DNA of 50,322 nt, taken from the NCBI GenBank assembly GCA_945891505.1, contig CAMDDL010000017.1, forward strand, positions 1-50,322, written 5' to 3'. The DNA is from Maricaulis salignorans (GTDB lineage: Bacteria > Pseudomonadota > Alphaproteobacteria > Caulobacterales > Aquidulcibacteraceae). The notes under the pieces are model-generated. The model did no database searches and was not told where the DNA came from. It saw only the letters and a list, made by a program, of their open reading frames with translations. Position numbers and translations under genes: made by a program. How positions within the stretch are numbered: the first letter of the stretch is position 1; each line of letters begins with the position of its first letter. Of the stretch, positions 8,881 through 17,850 are shown piece by piece.

Positions 8881-9914
8881 GCCTACAGAAAACCATCATC
8901 AATTTGCTGCTGAAACTGCCAGACCCAGTCCTTGTTTCCATGGCCGGTGGCAAACCCGTCGTGCGCGATGGCAGGACTTTGGATGCCCGTTTTCAGTTCA
9001 TCGCCCATAGCGTGACAAAGCAAGGCCCTCCACCAGAACTGACCAAGGAGTTTGCGCGTCAAGGGACAGAGATTTTGACGGTGCTGTTCGGCGGGCCGTT
9101 GGAACCGGGCGTCAGCTGTCAGGACCGCACCCTAGAGCTTGCCGGACGCACGATCGCTGCCCGCAGCTATCGCCCTTCCAACCAAAACCCGCAGGCACCC
9201 CTGATGGTGTTCTATCACTTTGGCGGTGGCGTGGTCGGCAGTCTTGAGACCTGCCATGCCTTTTGCTCCATCCTCGCCAAGACAATTGGCTGTCCAGTCC
9301 TTTCGGTGGATTATCGCTTAGCGCCGGAGCATCCTTGGCCAGCTGGCCTCGATGACGCGATCGACTCCTTCCTATGGGCGCGCGACCATGCGCAGGAATT
9401 TGGCGCCCCCACAGGCGTTGCTGCGGTCGGTGGCGATTCCATGGGCGGCAATTTCAGCGCAATCCTTGCCCAAGAGATGCAAAGACGCGACCTACCGCAG
9501 CCATTCCTACAGCTCCTGATTTATCCCGCCACCACGATCCTCGAAACCGAAGGGTCCATGCAATCCTGTGCGGATGCCTATCCGCTGACGGCTGATATCA
9601 TGGCATGGTTCATGGCCAATTATTTGCCAGATCCAAATTTGGGCGAAGATCTGCGCGTCTCCCCTGCTTTAGCCCCAAGCTTAGCTGGCCTTGCCCCGGC
9701 TGTCGTCATCACGGCAGGCCACGACCCCCTACGAGATCAGGGCAAAGCCTATGCTGAGGCCTTGGAAGCGGCAGACGTTAAGGTCCATTACCAATGCTAT
9801 GACAGCCTTGCGCATGGCTTTACCGCCTATACGGGCGGCGTTGTGCAAGCGGATCGTGCATGTCGCGAAATTGCAGGCGTAGCTGCCCGGGCCTATCGCG
9901 CCATGGGTGGCTAA
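8877..9914 (+). CDS. alpha/beta hydrolase, hormone-sensitive-lipase-type esterase
   Basis: 345-aa carboxylesterase of the bacterial HSL family (family IV). The triad is visible: S188 in GGDSMGG, D283 in GHDPLRDQG and H313 in LAHGFTAY. The family signature DYRLAPEHPWPA is intact. The oxyanion-hole motif reads YHFGGG instead of the common HGGG: the His is displaced by one residue and Phe precedes the glycines. Substrate is not predictable, but cotranscription with a TetR regulator and a quinone oxidoreductase suggests detoxification or catabolism of an ester. Confidence 0.9.
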   Translation: MSLQKTIINLLLKLPDPVLVSMAGGKPVVRDGRTLDARFQFIAHSVTKQGPPPELTKEFARQGTEILTVLFGGPLEPGVSCQDRTLELAGRTIAARSYRPSNQNPQAPLMVFYHFGGGVVGSLETCHAFCSILAKTIGCPVLSVDYRLAPEHPWPAGLDDAIDSFLWARDHAQEFGAPTGVAAVGGDSMGGNFSAILAQEMQRRDLPQPFLQLLIYPATTILETEGSMQSCADAYPLTADIMAWFMANYLPDPNLGEDLRVSPALAPSLAGLAPAVVITAGHDPLRDQGKAYAEALEAADVKVHYQCYDSLAHGFTAYTGGVVQADRACREIAGVAARAYRAMGG

Positions 9915-9917
9915 GGG

Positions 9918-10895
9918 ATGATGCGCGCCTTTGTGTGTCATGCGATTAGCGATGATTTGTCTGGGACTGGGCTGGCCGAAATCGCCATTCCTCAGCCCCA
10001 AGCGGGCGAAGTTCTGATCAAAGTTAAGGCCGCCAGCGTCAATTTTCCTGACATCTTGATGTGCCAAGGCAAGTATCAGTTCAAGCCTGACCCGCCCTTC
10101 ACCCTAGGCCTTGATTGTGCGGGCGAGATCGTTGCCTTGGGCGCGGGTGTGACCGACTGGGCGGTGGGTGACGAAATTGTCGGCGGCGCACGGCTCGGGG
10201 GTTTTGCTGATTTCGCCGTGCTGTCTGCTTCCGCAATCCAGTTAAAGCCCCCTAATCTAAGTTGGGAAGAGGCCGCTGCCTATCAAGCAGCCTATTTGAC
10301 GGCCTATGTGGCCTTAGTCCGCCGGGCCAATCTTCAAGCGGGTGAGACGCTCTTGGTGCATGGCGCGGCAGGGGGCGTCGGGCTGGCAGCAGTTCAACTG
10401 GGCTTGCATATGGGTGCGCGGGTCATCGCCACCTCGGCCTCACCGACGAAGCTGCAAGCGCTGCGCGATCTGGGTGTCGAGCATACGCTGTTGGTGCAAG
10501 ATGGCTTCCGTGACGCGGTGAAGGCACTGTCGGGCGGACGTGGGGCCGATGTTGTGTTTGATCCCGTTGGCGGTGATGTGTTTGATGAGAGTGTCCGCTG
10601 TATGGCCTTTGATGGGCGCCTGTTGGTCATTGGCTTCACAAGCGGCCGGATCCCGACTGTTTCGGTCAATATGCCCCTCATCAAAGGCTTTTCAGTCATG
10701 GGCGTGCGAGCAGGCGAGTATGGCCGCCAATTCCCCGAGCGTGGGCGCGAAAATGCGAAAGCGGTTTATGATCTGGTGGCCAGCGGCAGCCTCAAGCCAC
10801 ATGTCGGTGCCGTCTTCACCCTGACCGAAGTGCGGAACGCGTTTGATCTGATGATCGCGCGACAGCTTGTCGGCAAAGCAGTGATTTTACCCTAG
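9918..10895 (+). CDS. NADPH:quinone oxidoreductase-type MDR enzyme
   Basis: 325-aa zinc-independent medium-chain dehydrogenase/reductase of the quinone reductase or acryloyl-CoA-reductase-like type. The nucleotide-binding motif is HGAAGGVGLAAVQLG, and the N-terminal GroES-like domain includes VKAASVNFPDILMCQG. No structural-zinc Cys cluster is present, which fits QOR proteins. Start codons ATG-ATG at 9918/9921 lie three bases after the esterase stop, so it is the third gene of the TetR operon. It reduces an unsaturated carbonyl or quinone with NADPH (family knowledge); the true substrate is unknown. Confidence 0.9.
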   Translation: MMRAFVCHAISDDLSGTGLAEIAIPQPQAGEVLIKVKAASVNFPDILMCQGKYQFKPDPPFTLGLDCAGEIVALGAGVTDWAVGDEIVGGARLGGFADFAVLSASAIQLKPPNLSWEEAAAYQAAYLTAYVALVRRANLQAGETLLVHGAAGGVGLAAVQLGLHMGARVIATSASPTKLQALRDLGVEHTLLVQDGFRDAVKALSGGRGADVVFDPVGGDVFDESVRCMAFDGRLLVIGFTSGRIPTVSVNMPLIKGFSVMGVRAGEYGRQFPERGRENAKAVYDLVASGSLKPHVGAVFTLTEVRNAFDLMIARQLVGKAVILP

Positions 10896-10901
10896 ATAGT
10901 T

Positions 10902-11789
10902 TTAGCCGACGCCAACTTTGGCGATCACTTCCTCAAGCCCACTCACCACTTGATCGCGCATGTGGCTCTGAAGATTGGGCGTCTTAAACAGAACGTCGAT
11001 CGCATTCAAATGCGTTTGGATCACATCGGGCCGCACCGTTTCAGAACCGCTGGCCCGGCCAAGGTAGCCCCGAAGCAGTTGCGCAACGCGTGAGACGTGG
11101 AAGTCCTGGATCTCGTCCGCAATTGAATGAACTTCGCCAACAGCCCGCAACAAGAGCGGCATGATATCGGTTCGGCCATCCTGCAACGCATTGACATGCA
11201 AGCCAATTCTAGCAACGGCTAAATTCATGATTGAGCGCATCGACTCAACCATTTCTTCTTCTGTTGCGACTTCTAACGGATCGTCAAAGCGACGATAAGG
11301 CCCTTTAAAGGTAGGCTCCGCGCGTCGACGACGGCAAGGGCCCGAATAACCTGGATCATCAATGAAGTTACGTGGCCGCTCGATCACTTCGCGCAGTCGA
11401 TCACAAACAGACTTCACCGAAACCGGCTTTAGAATGAATTCATCCACCCCGGAATTGCGCGCAAACTCGATTTGGCTTTTACGATTATTGGCGGTCACCA
11501 AGATGATAGGGGTGACCTTCAGAACATTATCTTCTGAGGCGCGTACCCGTCGCGTCAGTTCAATGCCATCAATATTCGGCATCATCCAGTCGGTGATTAA
11601 GATATCAGGTCGAACCGAATCAAAGGCGTCGAGCCCATCTTCCCCGTCGACCGCGACCGAGACGCTGCGCACGCCTAGATTGCGCAATATCTCAGTTAGC
11701 AACACGCGAAAAAATGGCTGATCGTCGACCACAAGGATCGACAACAATGACAAATCTAGCCGTTGTGGTGTCCTCTGTTTGAGTGGCAC
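10902..11789 (-). CDS. response regulator with REC domain and helical C-terminal domain
   Basis: 295-aa two-component receiver. Residues 17-135 form a REC domain with the acidic pair VDD (21-23), phospho-acceptor D67 in ITDWMMPN, T99 and K121 in ILKPV. The linker carries two GPxRR-type motifs (YSGPCRRRR and FKGPYRRF), which I associate with a group of alphaproteobacterial stand-alone receivers. The remaining 130 residues are helical without a DNA-binding or enzymatic signature, so the output is unknown; protein-protein interaction is likely. GTG start. Its stop lies six bases from the convergent quinone oxidoreductase stop; no histidine kinase is adjacent. Confidence 0.88.
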   Translation of the reverse strand: MPLKQRTPQRLDLSLLSILVVDDQPFFRVLLTEILRNLGVRSVSVAVDGEDGLDAFDSVRPDILITDWMMPNIDGIELTRRVRASEDNVLKVTPIILVTANNRKSQIEFARNSGVDEFILKPVSVKSVCDRLREVIERPRNFIDDPGYSGPCRRRRAEPTFKGPYRRFDDPLEVATEEEMVESMRSIMNLAVARIGLHVNALQDGRTDIMPLLLRAVGEVHSIADEIQDFHVSRVAQLLRGYLGRASGSETVRPDVIQTHLNAIDVLFKTPNLQSHMRDQVVSGLEEVIAKVGVG

Positions 11790-11891
11790 GCGTGAAGTTC
11801 CCCATATTCGGCGACAAATCTACTCAGTTTGGAGTTAAGATCGCCTTACCAAGGACGTGAGCTTCCACACTTGTTACTGCGAGAAACCCAC

Positions 11892-12890
11892 CTAGGGTCG
11901 ATCACCTGATTTGGTGATATCTGCAACAGCGTCGCGCTTTACCCGCGCAATCGCGTCGATCACGGCTCGGCCATGGATCGGACCAAGGATAGTCGTATGG
12001 CTGGCAGCCTCAACATTGATCGACGATCCTCTCTTGGATAGGCGCGCCGGACGGGCTTGGGCCTCTTTCCAAGCGTTTCGACCGGCCGTAACAGGCCCCG
12101 CCGTTAGGGTAGCCACTGGGATGGCCTCCAAATAGCGATCGGCTGCCATCGCAGCCTCGGCGCCTTCAATCGTGGCCGCAATTTCCGCAGCTGAAGCCCG
12201 CATGTGGGATGGCGCGCCAAACATGCGGCGTTTCTCTCGCAAAGGTATCCCGCTTAAACCAATTCGATTGGCGTAGAACGAGGCCAGAGGCTTCACAAGG
12301 CCAAACTGGGCAAACCCAGCGCCGACGCTGGCGAGCCTCTGATAGCGCTTGATCCAGATTTGAGCTTCAGGAATTGAAATTGCACTGGGGTCGGCTGCAT
12401 CGATCAACACGAGACCGACCACATCATCTGGATTTTGACTGAGATAAGCGCGCGTCAACAGCCCGGCCATGGAGTGGCCGACCAACACATATGGACCCTT
12501 TTCGCCCGCAGCAGTCAACAAGGCCTTGAGTTCGCTAGCCATCGTTGCTGGGTCACGAGGGGCCTTCGAGGGTTCCGACCAGCCCATACCTGCCCGGTCA
12601 TAAGAACAAGTGCGACCTGACTTTGCCACTTCAGGCTGAAGGTATCCCCAGTCCGCTGCTGCCGAATAAGCGCCGGATTCAAAGATAATGGTCGGCTCCC
12701 CGGGGCGCGCCTCACCCTCACAGACCAGACGTTGCTTGCGGCCTTCGACCTCAATCAAAACCCCGCGCGGTGGGTTCTTCCATCCCCCTGCTGCCATGGC
12801 TAAACCTGTCCCTGTCCAAGTCAAAACGCTTGCCACCAAAACGAGTCCCACCCAGCGCAATGCTGTCAAAAACAGTTTTTTCACGGCCAC
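11892..12890 (-). CDS. membrane-anchored alpha/beta hydrolase
   Basis: 332-aa alpha/beta hydrolase with an N-terminal hydrophobic signal-anchor (about 10-34), so the catalytic domain is periplasmic or membrane-bound. The nucleophile elbow is GHSMAG, preceded by the oxyanion strand IIFESGA and the CSYDRAGMGWSEP segment typical of the family. A C-terminal His in ASHTTIL is a candidate triad member. Substrate is unknown. It starts (GTG) one base after the DUF1499 stop, so both are surely cotranscribed; the response regulator gene follows 102 bases downstream on the same strand. Confidence 0.85.
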   Translation of the reverse strand: MAVKKLFLTALRWVGLVLVASVLTWTGTGLAMAAGGWKNPPRGVLIEVEGRKQRLVCEGEARPGEPTIIFESGAYSAAADWGYLQPEVAKSGRTCSYDRAGMGWSEPSKAPRDPATMASELKALLTAAGEKGPYVLVGHSMAGLLTRAYLSQNPDDVVGLVLIDAADPSAISIPEAQIWIKRYQRLASVGAGFAQFGLVKPLASFYANRIGLSGIPLREKRRMFGAPSHMRASAAEIAATIEGAEAAMAADRYLEAIPVATLTAGPVTAGRNAWKEAQARPARLSKRGSSINVEAASHTTILGPIHGRAVIDAIARVKRDAVADITKSGDRP

Positions 12891-12891
12891 T

Positions 12892-13302
12892 TCAGCTCGC
12901 CAACGGCAGTTTTTGCGCCAAGAGCGACAACCACAGGCGGACCCGCTTTTCGTTCACGCCCATATCGCGAATGCCGTATTTTGAGCGCGAGAAGATGCAA
13001 ATGGAGGCTTTGCCTTCCCCCAAATCGACGGGCATAGCGGTGATCCAATCGGGAAAGCCGACTAAAGCTGTGCGTTGAACTGCTTCAATCTGCCCCTCCT
13101 CTTCGCGGATGTCTGACACGCGGGACTGGCTGCGCGCAATCTCCAGCCAAGCCTCGCGGACTTGGTCGATACTGGCCTGAAACACGCCAGACTGCAGGTC
13201 GGGCGCTTGTGCTGCCTGAAAGCCAGATGGCAGAGCCAAGCATTGATTGGGTTTTGAGATTTTCTTGAAACGGGCAAAGTCGAGCGGGAAATCTTTGATC
13301 AT
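12892..13302 (-). CDS. DUF1499 family protein
   Basis: 136 aa of the DUF1499 family, recognised from the FPDWITAMPVDL stretch and the C-terminal SRSKYGIRDMGVNEKRVR region. Members are often periplasmic or membrane-linked; this one has no clear signal peptide and is probably cytoplasmic. Function of the family is not known. It directly precedes the membrane-anchored hydrolase with TGA-A-GTG spacing, indicating an operon. Upstream, 45 bases separate it from the DUF2855 gene on the same strand. Confidence 0.82.
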   Translation of the reverse strand: MIKDFPLDFARFKKISKPNQCLALPSGFQAAQAPDLQSGVFQASIDQVREAWLEIARSQSRVSDIREEEGQIEAVQRTALVGFPDWITAMPVDLGEGKASICIFSRSKYGIRDMGVNEKRVRLWLSLLAQKLPLAS

Positions 13303-13347
13303 GCAGTGTTCCTTAAAGGGCCGAATCTGAACGGCAGGGTGGGTCGG

Positions 13348-14424
13348 CTAAAGGGTAATGACAAGGCCTTCTTTGGGTGAGACCTGATTATCCAACAAAC
13401 GCTTCCAAGCTGCTTGCGCCGCATCAAACCCTTCGCTCTCCACCACGTCGAGCCAAGCCCGCGACTCATGGGCAAACCGGTCAAAGGCTGCATCAACCGC
13501 GCGGTTAAACTCAGCCCCGCCCCAAGCGGCGCTCAATCGGGCCATATGGGTTGGTGCGAAGAAGAATTGTGGCTTTGGTCCCGGCAGAGCGGCTGGCGCT
13601 GCGGTGCGCTCTGCATCCCAATGCGCCCCACCGACGATGATGGACTGCTTCAATAGGTCGGCCAGACGATTATGGACGCCGGCAGTCACCGCAGGATCAC
13701 CTGCAAAATCGACATAGATTGACGCCTCCATCGGCAAATCAGCCAATTGGTCATAGGTCACCACAAGATCATAATAGCCTGTGGCTTCCACAAAGGCTTT
13801 GGACCGGGCCGATGTCAGACCAATCAGCTTCACCCCGCCACGACGCTTCAAGCAGGCATTCATCGCCAAGGCCGTCTTGCTGGAGGCGCTGGATGAAATC
13901 ACATAGTAGCTGTCCCAATGCCGCTCGTCCGCAATCCAGTCGTCGAGCAAAAAGCCTGTCATAAACAAGGGCTTCAGCAAAGCAACGCGGCCTTCGGTTT
14001 CTGCGTTCTCTGGCTGCGCCACGCTATAATGATTATAAGCGGCGGCCATTTCTTGGCGATGCGCGGCCCCGTCACGGAAGCCTGCAGCACTGACTTTAAC
14101 CGGCTGAACTTTCAGCGTGTTCGCAATCGGGAAGTAGCCATAAACACGGGTGCCGATGGCGACCCCTCCAGTCTTCGACGCAATCACCTCAGCAAAACCC
14201 CAGACAGGCACGCGGCCGAGGCTGGCGCTGGAGGCCGGGAAGAAGTTCCAATACTTCATACCGTCGCCAAACATGGCATAGGTCACATTATTGGCCGTTA
14301 GAGAGAAGCGCGAAATCGCCAGCAGGGCTTCGCCGTCCGCCAAATCATCGGGCGCTTGCGCCGTAAGCTGCATGTCGCGAAACGTCTGACGACCCATTTC
14401 CAGCACGAATTGATTGACGCTCAT
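13348..14424 (-). CDS. DUF2855 family protein (MDR-like)
   Basis: 358-aa protein of the DUF2855 family. Typical blocks are [16 protein letters not shown], the KYWNFFPA segment, PVWGFAEV, and the [11 protein letters not shown] stretch where an MDR Rossmann loop would be. The family looks like medium-chain reductases that have changed their nucleotide-binding motif; a substrate has not been assigned to my knowledge. It heads a possible minus-strand series (DUF2855, DUF1499, hydrolase) and diverges from metX, with 104 bases between the start codons. Confidence 0.82.
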   Translation of the reverse strand: MSVNQFVLEMGRQTFRDMQLTAQAPDDLADGEALLAISRFSLTANNVTYAMFGDGMKYWNFFPASSASLGRVPVWGFAEVIASKTGGVAIGTRVYGYFPIANTLKVQPVKVSAAGFRDGAAHRQEMAAAYNHYSVAQPENAETEGRVALLKPLFMTGFLLDDWIADERHWDSYYVISSSASSKTALAMNACLKRRGGVKLIGLTSARSKAFVEATGYYDLVVTYDQLADLPMEASIYVDFAGDPAVTAGVHNRLADLLKQSIIVGGAHWDAERTAAPAALPGPKPQFFFAPTHMARLSAAWGGAEFNRAVDAAFDRFAHESRAWLDVVESEGFDAAQAAWKRLLDNQVSPKEGLVITL

Positions 14425-14528
14425 GGCTTGTTCTCCCTAAACTTCTTGTTCGCACACCTTGCACTGACTGGATCAAAAGTGCGAGGCCCCTCGACCATTT
14501 CTTAAAGTCCGTCTATCGGCTTGTCATC

Positions 14529-15644
14529 ATGACTTCCGCTTTGCAAATTCTTCGTCTGGACATCGGCCTGCCCTTAGACAGTGGCGCGATCTTTTCGCCG
14601 CTGGAAATCGGCTATGAGACGTGGGGCGAATTGAACGCGGAAAAGTCCAATGCCGTCCTGATTTGCCATGCTTTGACCGGCGACCAGTTTGTGGCTGGCC
14701 CCAATCCGGTGACGGGCCAACCGGCTTGGTGGGCGAATTTGGTGGGGCCAGGGCGGATCATCGACACCAACCGCTATTTTGTTATCTGTTCTAACGTGCT
14801 GGGCGGCTGCATGGGTACATCCGGTCCAGCCTCTATTGGACCAGACGGCCAGCCCTATGGCCTCTCCTTCCCCGTCATTACGATTGCCGATATGGTCCGA
14901 GCGCAAGCGGCTTTGATCGACCATTTGGGGATTGGGCGTTTATTTGCGGTGATCGGCGGCTCGATGGGTGGCATGCAAGTGCTGGAGTGGATCGCCAGTC
15001 GGCCAGACCGGGTGGGCGCGGCGATGCCGATTGCCTCTGCTGCGCGGCATTCAGCCCAAAATATCGCCTTCCACGAAGTGGGCCGTCAGGCGGTTATGGC
15101 AGACCCAGAATGGCAAGGTGGTGCTTATCAGGCTAAAGGCACCAAACCCGTCAAAGGCCTGTCAGTCGCGCGCATGGCTGCGCACATCACCTATTTGTCG
15201 GATGCGGCTTTGCATCGCAAATTTGGTCGCCGGCTGCAGGACCGCAATGAGGTTGCCTTTGGCTTTGACGCGGACTTCCAGATTGAAAGCTATTTGCGCT
15301 ATCAGGGCAGCCGCTTTGTCGATCGCTTTGATGCCAATTCCTACCTCTACATCACACGCGCCATGGATTATTTCGATCTGGCGGCAGGGTATAATGGCCG
15401 ATTGAGCGACGCATTTACTGCCTTCAAGGGTCGCGCTTGTGTGGTGTCCTTCTCCTCAGACTGGCACTATCCCCCAGCTGATAGCCGCCATATTACCCGC
15501 GCGATGATCGGGGCAGGCGTTGAGGTTTCAGCCTTTGAAGTCGAAACGGACAAAGGCCATGACGCCTTCCTGCTGGACGAACCCCAGTTCCACGAAGCCA
15601 TGGCAGGCTTTCTGGCCGCCAGCGCTGCAGATCAGGGTTTGTGA
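14529..15644 (+). CDS. metX: homoserine O-acyltransferase MetX
   Basis: Acylates homoserine, the first committed step of methionine synthesis. 371 aa, alpha/beta-hydrolase fold with a visible triad: S145 in GGSMGGMQ, D311 in SSDWHYPP and H344 in DKGHDAF. Whether the donor is acetyl-CoA or succinyl-CoA cannot be settled from these motifs. The ATG start has little Shine-Dalgarno. metW overlaps its stop, the usual alphaproteobacterial arrangement. I looked for a SAM-II riboswitch in the 104-base upstream gap and did not see its conserved core. Confidence 0.95.
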   Translation: MTSALQILRLDIGLPLDSGAIFSPLEIGYETWGELNAEKSNAVLICHALTGDQFVAGPNPVTGQPAWWANLVGPGRIIDTNRYFVICSNVLGGCMGTSGPASIGPDGQPYGLSFPVITIADMVRAQAALIDHLGIGRLFAVIGGSMGGMQVLEWIASRPDRVGAAMPIASAARHSAQNIAFHEVGRQAVMADPEWQGGAYQAKGTKPVKGLSVARMAAHITYLSDAALHRKFGRRLQDRNEVAFGFDADFQIESYLRYQGSRFVDRFDANSYLYITRAMDYFDLAAGYNGRLSDAFTAFKGRACVVSFSSDWHYPPADSRHITRAMIGAGVEVSAFEVETDKGHDAFLLDEPQFHEAMAGFLAASAADQGL

Positions 15645-16276
15645 TGTCAAACGCCGCCTCGACCCGCGCCGATCATGAGATCATTATCCATGCCGTGCCG
15701 CAAGGCGCGCGCGTGCTGGACGTTGGCTGTGGCGATGGCGTTTTGTTGCACCGCCTGAAGCAAGAGCGGACCGCCGTCGTGCGCGGCATGGAATTGAGCC
15801 AAGCCGGGGTGAATGCTTGCGTGGCAAAAGGGCTCTCCGTGGTGCAAGGCGACGCGGACCTAGACCTTGCGCTCTATCCCGATGATTCCTTTGATATTGT
15901 CGTGCTGTCGCGCACCATTCAGGCCACACGCAAGCCAGAAATGGTGCTAAAGCAAATGCACCGTATCGGTGCCAAGGCGGTTGTATCGCTACCCAATTTC
16001 GGTTTCTGGCAAGTACGGCTTTCGCTGTTTTTGCGCGGTCGTATGCCAGTGACGCAAGGCCTGCCTGATTCCTGGCACGAGACCGAGAACTTGCACCTGT
16101 GCACCCTGTTGGATTTTGACGATCTGGCCAAGCAATCGGGCTTTGATCTGGAATCGGTTACCCGAATTGCAGCCGGGAAAGCCAGCCCACCGTCGCAGGC
16201 AACATCCAGCTTGCTCAACTGGCTCTCTGAAGAAGCGGTGTTTGTTTTGAAGCGTGCCGGGATGACTGCCCGGTGA
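15644..16276 (+). CDS. metW: methionine biosynthesis protein MetW
   Basis: SAM-dependent methyltransferase-fold protein that accompanies MetX in many proteobacteria and is thought to support its activity. Visible: the SAM-binding motif VLDVGCGDG, GMELS, and the MetW-typical stretch GRMPVTQGLPDSWHETENLHLCT. Start chosen at ATG 15644, overlapping the last base of metX and preceded by AGGG; a GTG one codon earlier is also in frame. Its TGA overlaps the GTG start of ccmA, so translation is coupled into the cytochrome c maturation genes. Confidence 0.95.
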   Translation: MSNAASTRADHEIIIHAVPQGARVLDVGCGDGVLLHRLKQERTAVVRGMELSQAGVNACVAKGLSVVQGDADLDLALYPDDSFDIVVLSRTIQATRKPEMVLKQMHRIGAKAVVSLPNFGFWQVRLSLFLRGRMPVTQGLPDSWHETENLHLCTLLDFDDLAKQSGFDLESVTRIAAGKASPPSQATSSLLNWLSEEAVFVLKRAGMTAR

Positions 16277-16929
16277 CGGCCATGCCAGCCTTGCACCACG
16301 ATGTGCGCCTGCAGATTTCGGGCGTTGCCCTGCAGCGCGGTTTTCGTCGCTTGGTAGCTGACTTTGATCTCACCTGCGCGCCAGGCGACATCATCGCCCT
16401 GCAAGGGCCAAACGGCAGCGGTAAGACGACCCTGTTGCGTGCCATTGCAGGCTTTCACACCCTTGCCGCGGGCCGGATCACACTTTCGCGCCTGCAAGGT
16501 CCCGGAATTGAAGAGCCCGGCGAAGTCCTGTCCTTTTTGGGCCATCAAGACCCGATCAAGGCCGGGGAAAAGCTGATCGATCAATTGCGCTTTTGGGCCG
16601 ATCTTTGCGGGGCTAGCCGCGGCCATGTGGCGGAAACTTTGGCCCAAGTGGGTTTAAGCAAACAAGCAGAGTTACAAGGTGGCGACTTATCGGCCGGTCA
16701 GCGCAAGCGCGCCGCCCTTGCCCGTTTGCTTCTGGAAGATCGCGCCATCTGGCTGTTGGACGAGCCTGCCTCGCCCTTGGACCAAGAAGGCCGCGCTTTA
16801 CTTGGATCGCTGCTGGACCAGCATGCAAAGCAAGGCGGGATAATTTTGGCCGCCGTTCACGACCCCTTGCCCCTTGTCTCTGCCCGCATCCTCACCCTTG
16901 GCACGGTCAAGAGCGGGGTGGCGGCATGA
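16273..16929 (+). CDS. ccmA: cytochrome c maturation ABC ATPase CcmA
   Basis: ATPase of the CcmABCD complex that releases haem-charged CcmE for cytochrome c assembly. Walker A GPNGSGKTT (45-53), ABC signature LSAGQRKR and Walker B WLLDEP are intact; 218 aa is normal. GTG start overlaps the metW stop (GTGA) and its own stop overlaps the ccmB start (ATGA). Here the partner genes ccmC and ccmD are not downstream but about 22 kb away at 39.6 kb. Cotranscription with metXW is suggested by the overlaps. Confidence 0.95.
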   Translation: MTAMPALHHDVRLQISGVALQRGFRRLVADFDLTCAPGDIIALQGPNGSGKTTLLRAIAGFHTLAAGRITLSRLQGPGIEEPGEVLSFLGHQDPIKAGEKLIDQLRFWADLCGASRGHVAETLAQVGLSKQAELQGGDLSAGQRKRAALARLLLEDRAIWLLDEPASPLDQEGRALLGSLLDQHAKQGGIILAAVHDPLPLVSARILTLGTVKSGVAA

Positions 16930-17603
16930 GCTTGCTGCGCGCCTGTTTGGCGATCTTAGGACGCGAAGTCCGGCTTGGTTGGGGCGCTGGTGGCGGCGCG
17001 CTTTTGTCTGCGAGCTTCTTTGCAGGCTCGGTCATGGTGGCCCCTTTTGCCTTGGGGCCTGCGCCCGACACGTTGGGCAAGATTGGTCCGGGTTACTTAT
17101 GGCTGGCCCTGACTTTGGCCAGTTTGGTGAGCCTCGAGCGTCTGTTTCAAGCCGATCTGGAAGACGGCACGCTCGACCAAATGCTGCTCAGCCCCCTGCC
17201 ACACAGTCTGCAAGTTTTAAGCAAAATCCTTGGCCAATGGTTGGCGACGGCGGTACCTTTACTCGCCGTCAGCCCGATCGCGGCACTTCTTGTCCGCGTA
17301 GAGCCTGAAGTGATCCTGCCGCTGTGCGGTCAATTGGCGGTGGGTAGTTTGGGTCTGTTCCTGATTGGCGCGATTGGCGCAGCACTTGGGGCCAGCGTGC
17401 GGCGCGGTGGCCTTTTGGTCGCTCTCGTTGTTCTGCCGCTCTATGCGCCAAGTGTGATTTTTGGCGCGAGTGCTGCGGCAGCCCTTGCCAGCGGCGGGCA
17501 TTTCTTCAGCCAGCCGTTTTTGTTTTTATGCGCTTTGGTTCTGGCAGCCTTGGCCTTTGCGCCGGTAGCGGCAGCAGCGGCGGTGCGCCTGCACGTGGAT
17601 TGA
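16926..17603 (+). CDS. ccmB: haem exporter membrane subunit CcmB
   Basis: 225-aa membrane subunit of the CcmABCD ABC complex with about six hydrophobic segments. The FQADLEDGTLDQMLLSPLP segment is the CcmB hallmark. It overlaps ccmA by four bases and ends the metX-metW-ccmA-ccmB unit. Downstream come two blocks of palindromic repeats (17621-17834) instead of ccmC. Function by family: transmembrane partner of CcmA in ATP-driven release of holo-CcmE. Confidence 0.94.
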   Translation: MSLLRACLAILGREVRLGWGAGGGALLSASFFAGSVMVAPFALGPAPDTLGKIGPGYLWLALTLASLVSLERLFQADLEDGTLDQMLLSPLPHSLQVLSKILGQWLATAVPLLAVSPIAALLVRVEPEVILPLCGQLAVGSLGLFLIGAIGAALGASVRRGGLLVALVVLPLYAPSVIFGASAAAALASGGHFFSQPFLFLCALVLAALAFAPVAAAAAVRLHVD

Positions 17604-17620
17604 GGTGAGTGGATAGACCT

Positions 17621-17710
17621 CCCCTTCACCGCCTTCGGCGGAGCTTCCCCGCGAGCGGGGAAGCGGCAACCGGAAACAGTTGGACATGCCACTTCCCCAT
17701 TCATGGAAGC
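17621..17710. repeat. REP-like element, family A, copy 2
   Basis: Second copy of the element at 357-450. First stem CCGCC-TTC-GGCGG (17629-17641) differs from copy 1 by a paired G/C to C/G exchange that preserves pairing. The second stem GCTTCCCCGC-GA-GCGGGGAAGC (17643-17664) is perfect. The third hairpin is decayed, having lost two G residues on its right arm. It sits between the convergent ccmB and tlpA genes. Confidence 0.8.
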
Positions 17711-17719
17711 TGCAGGTGT

Positions 17720-17834
17720 CCTCCCCTGCGAAGCGGGGGAGGTGGCAGCGAAGCTACGGAGGGGGGAACCTGGATCCCGAATGCCCCCTCCACCATGCTA
17801 CGCATGGTCCCCCTCCCCCGCTTCGCAGGGGAGG
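17720..17834. repeat. 115-bp palindromic element with perfect 23-bp terminal inverted repeats
   Basis: The ends 17720-17742 (CCTCCCCTGCGAAGCGGGGG followed by AGG) and 17812-17834 are exact reverse complements over 23 bp. Each end also contains an internal CCCC..GGGG hairpin. The 69-bp interior is itself partly self-complementary (ACGGAGGGGG against CCCCCTCCACC). This is the layout of a paired REP/BIME or a very small MITE. There is no coding sequence, and I do not see a target-site duplication. It directly follows the family A element in the ccmB-tlpA gap. Confidence 0.8.
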
Positions 17835-17850
17835 ACAGGCCCGCATAACC

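Noticed and set aside
14425-14528. SAM-II riboswitch expected before metX
   Set aside because: The conserved core was looked for and not seen; the short gap also has no matching stems.
15919-16647. Frame of 242 codons on the minus strand across metW and ccmA
   Set aside because: Shadow of two genes that are recognised by motif and coupled by overlapping start and stop.
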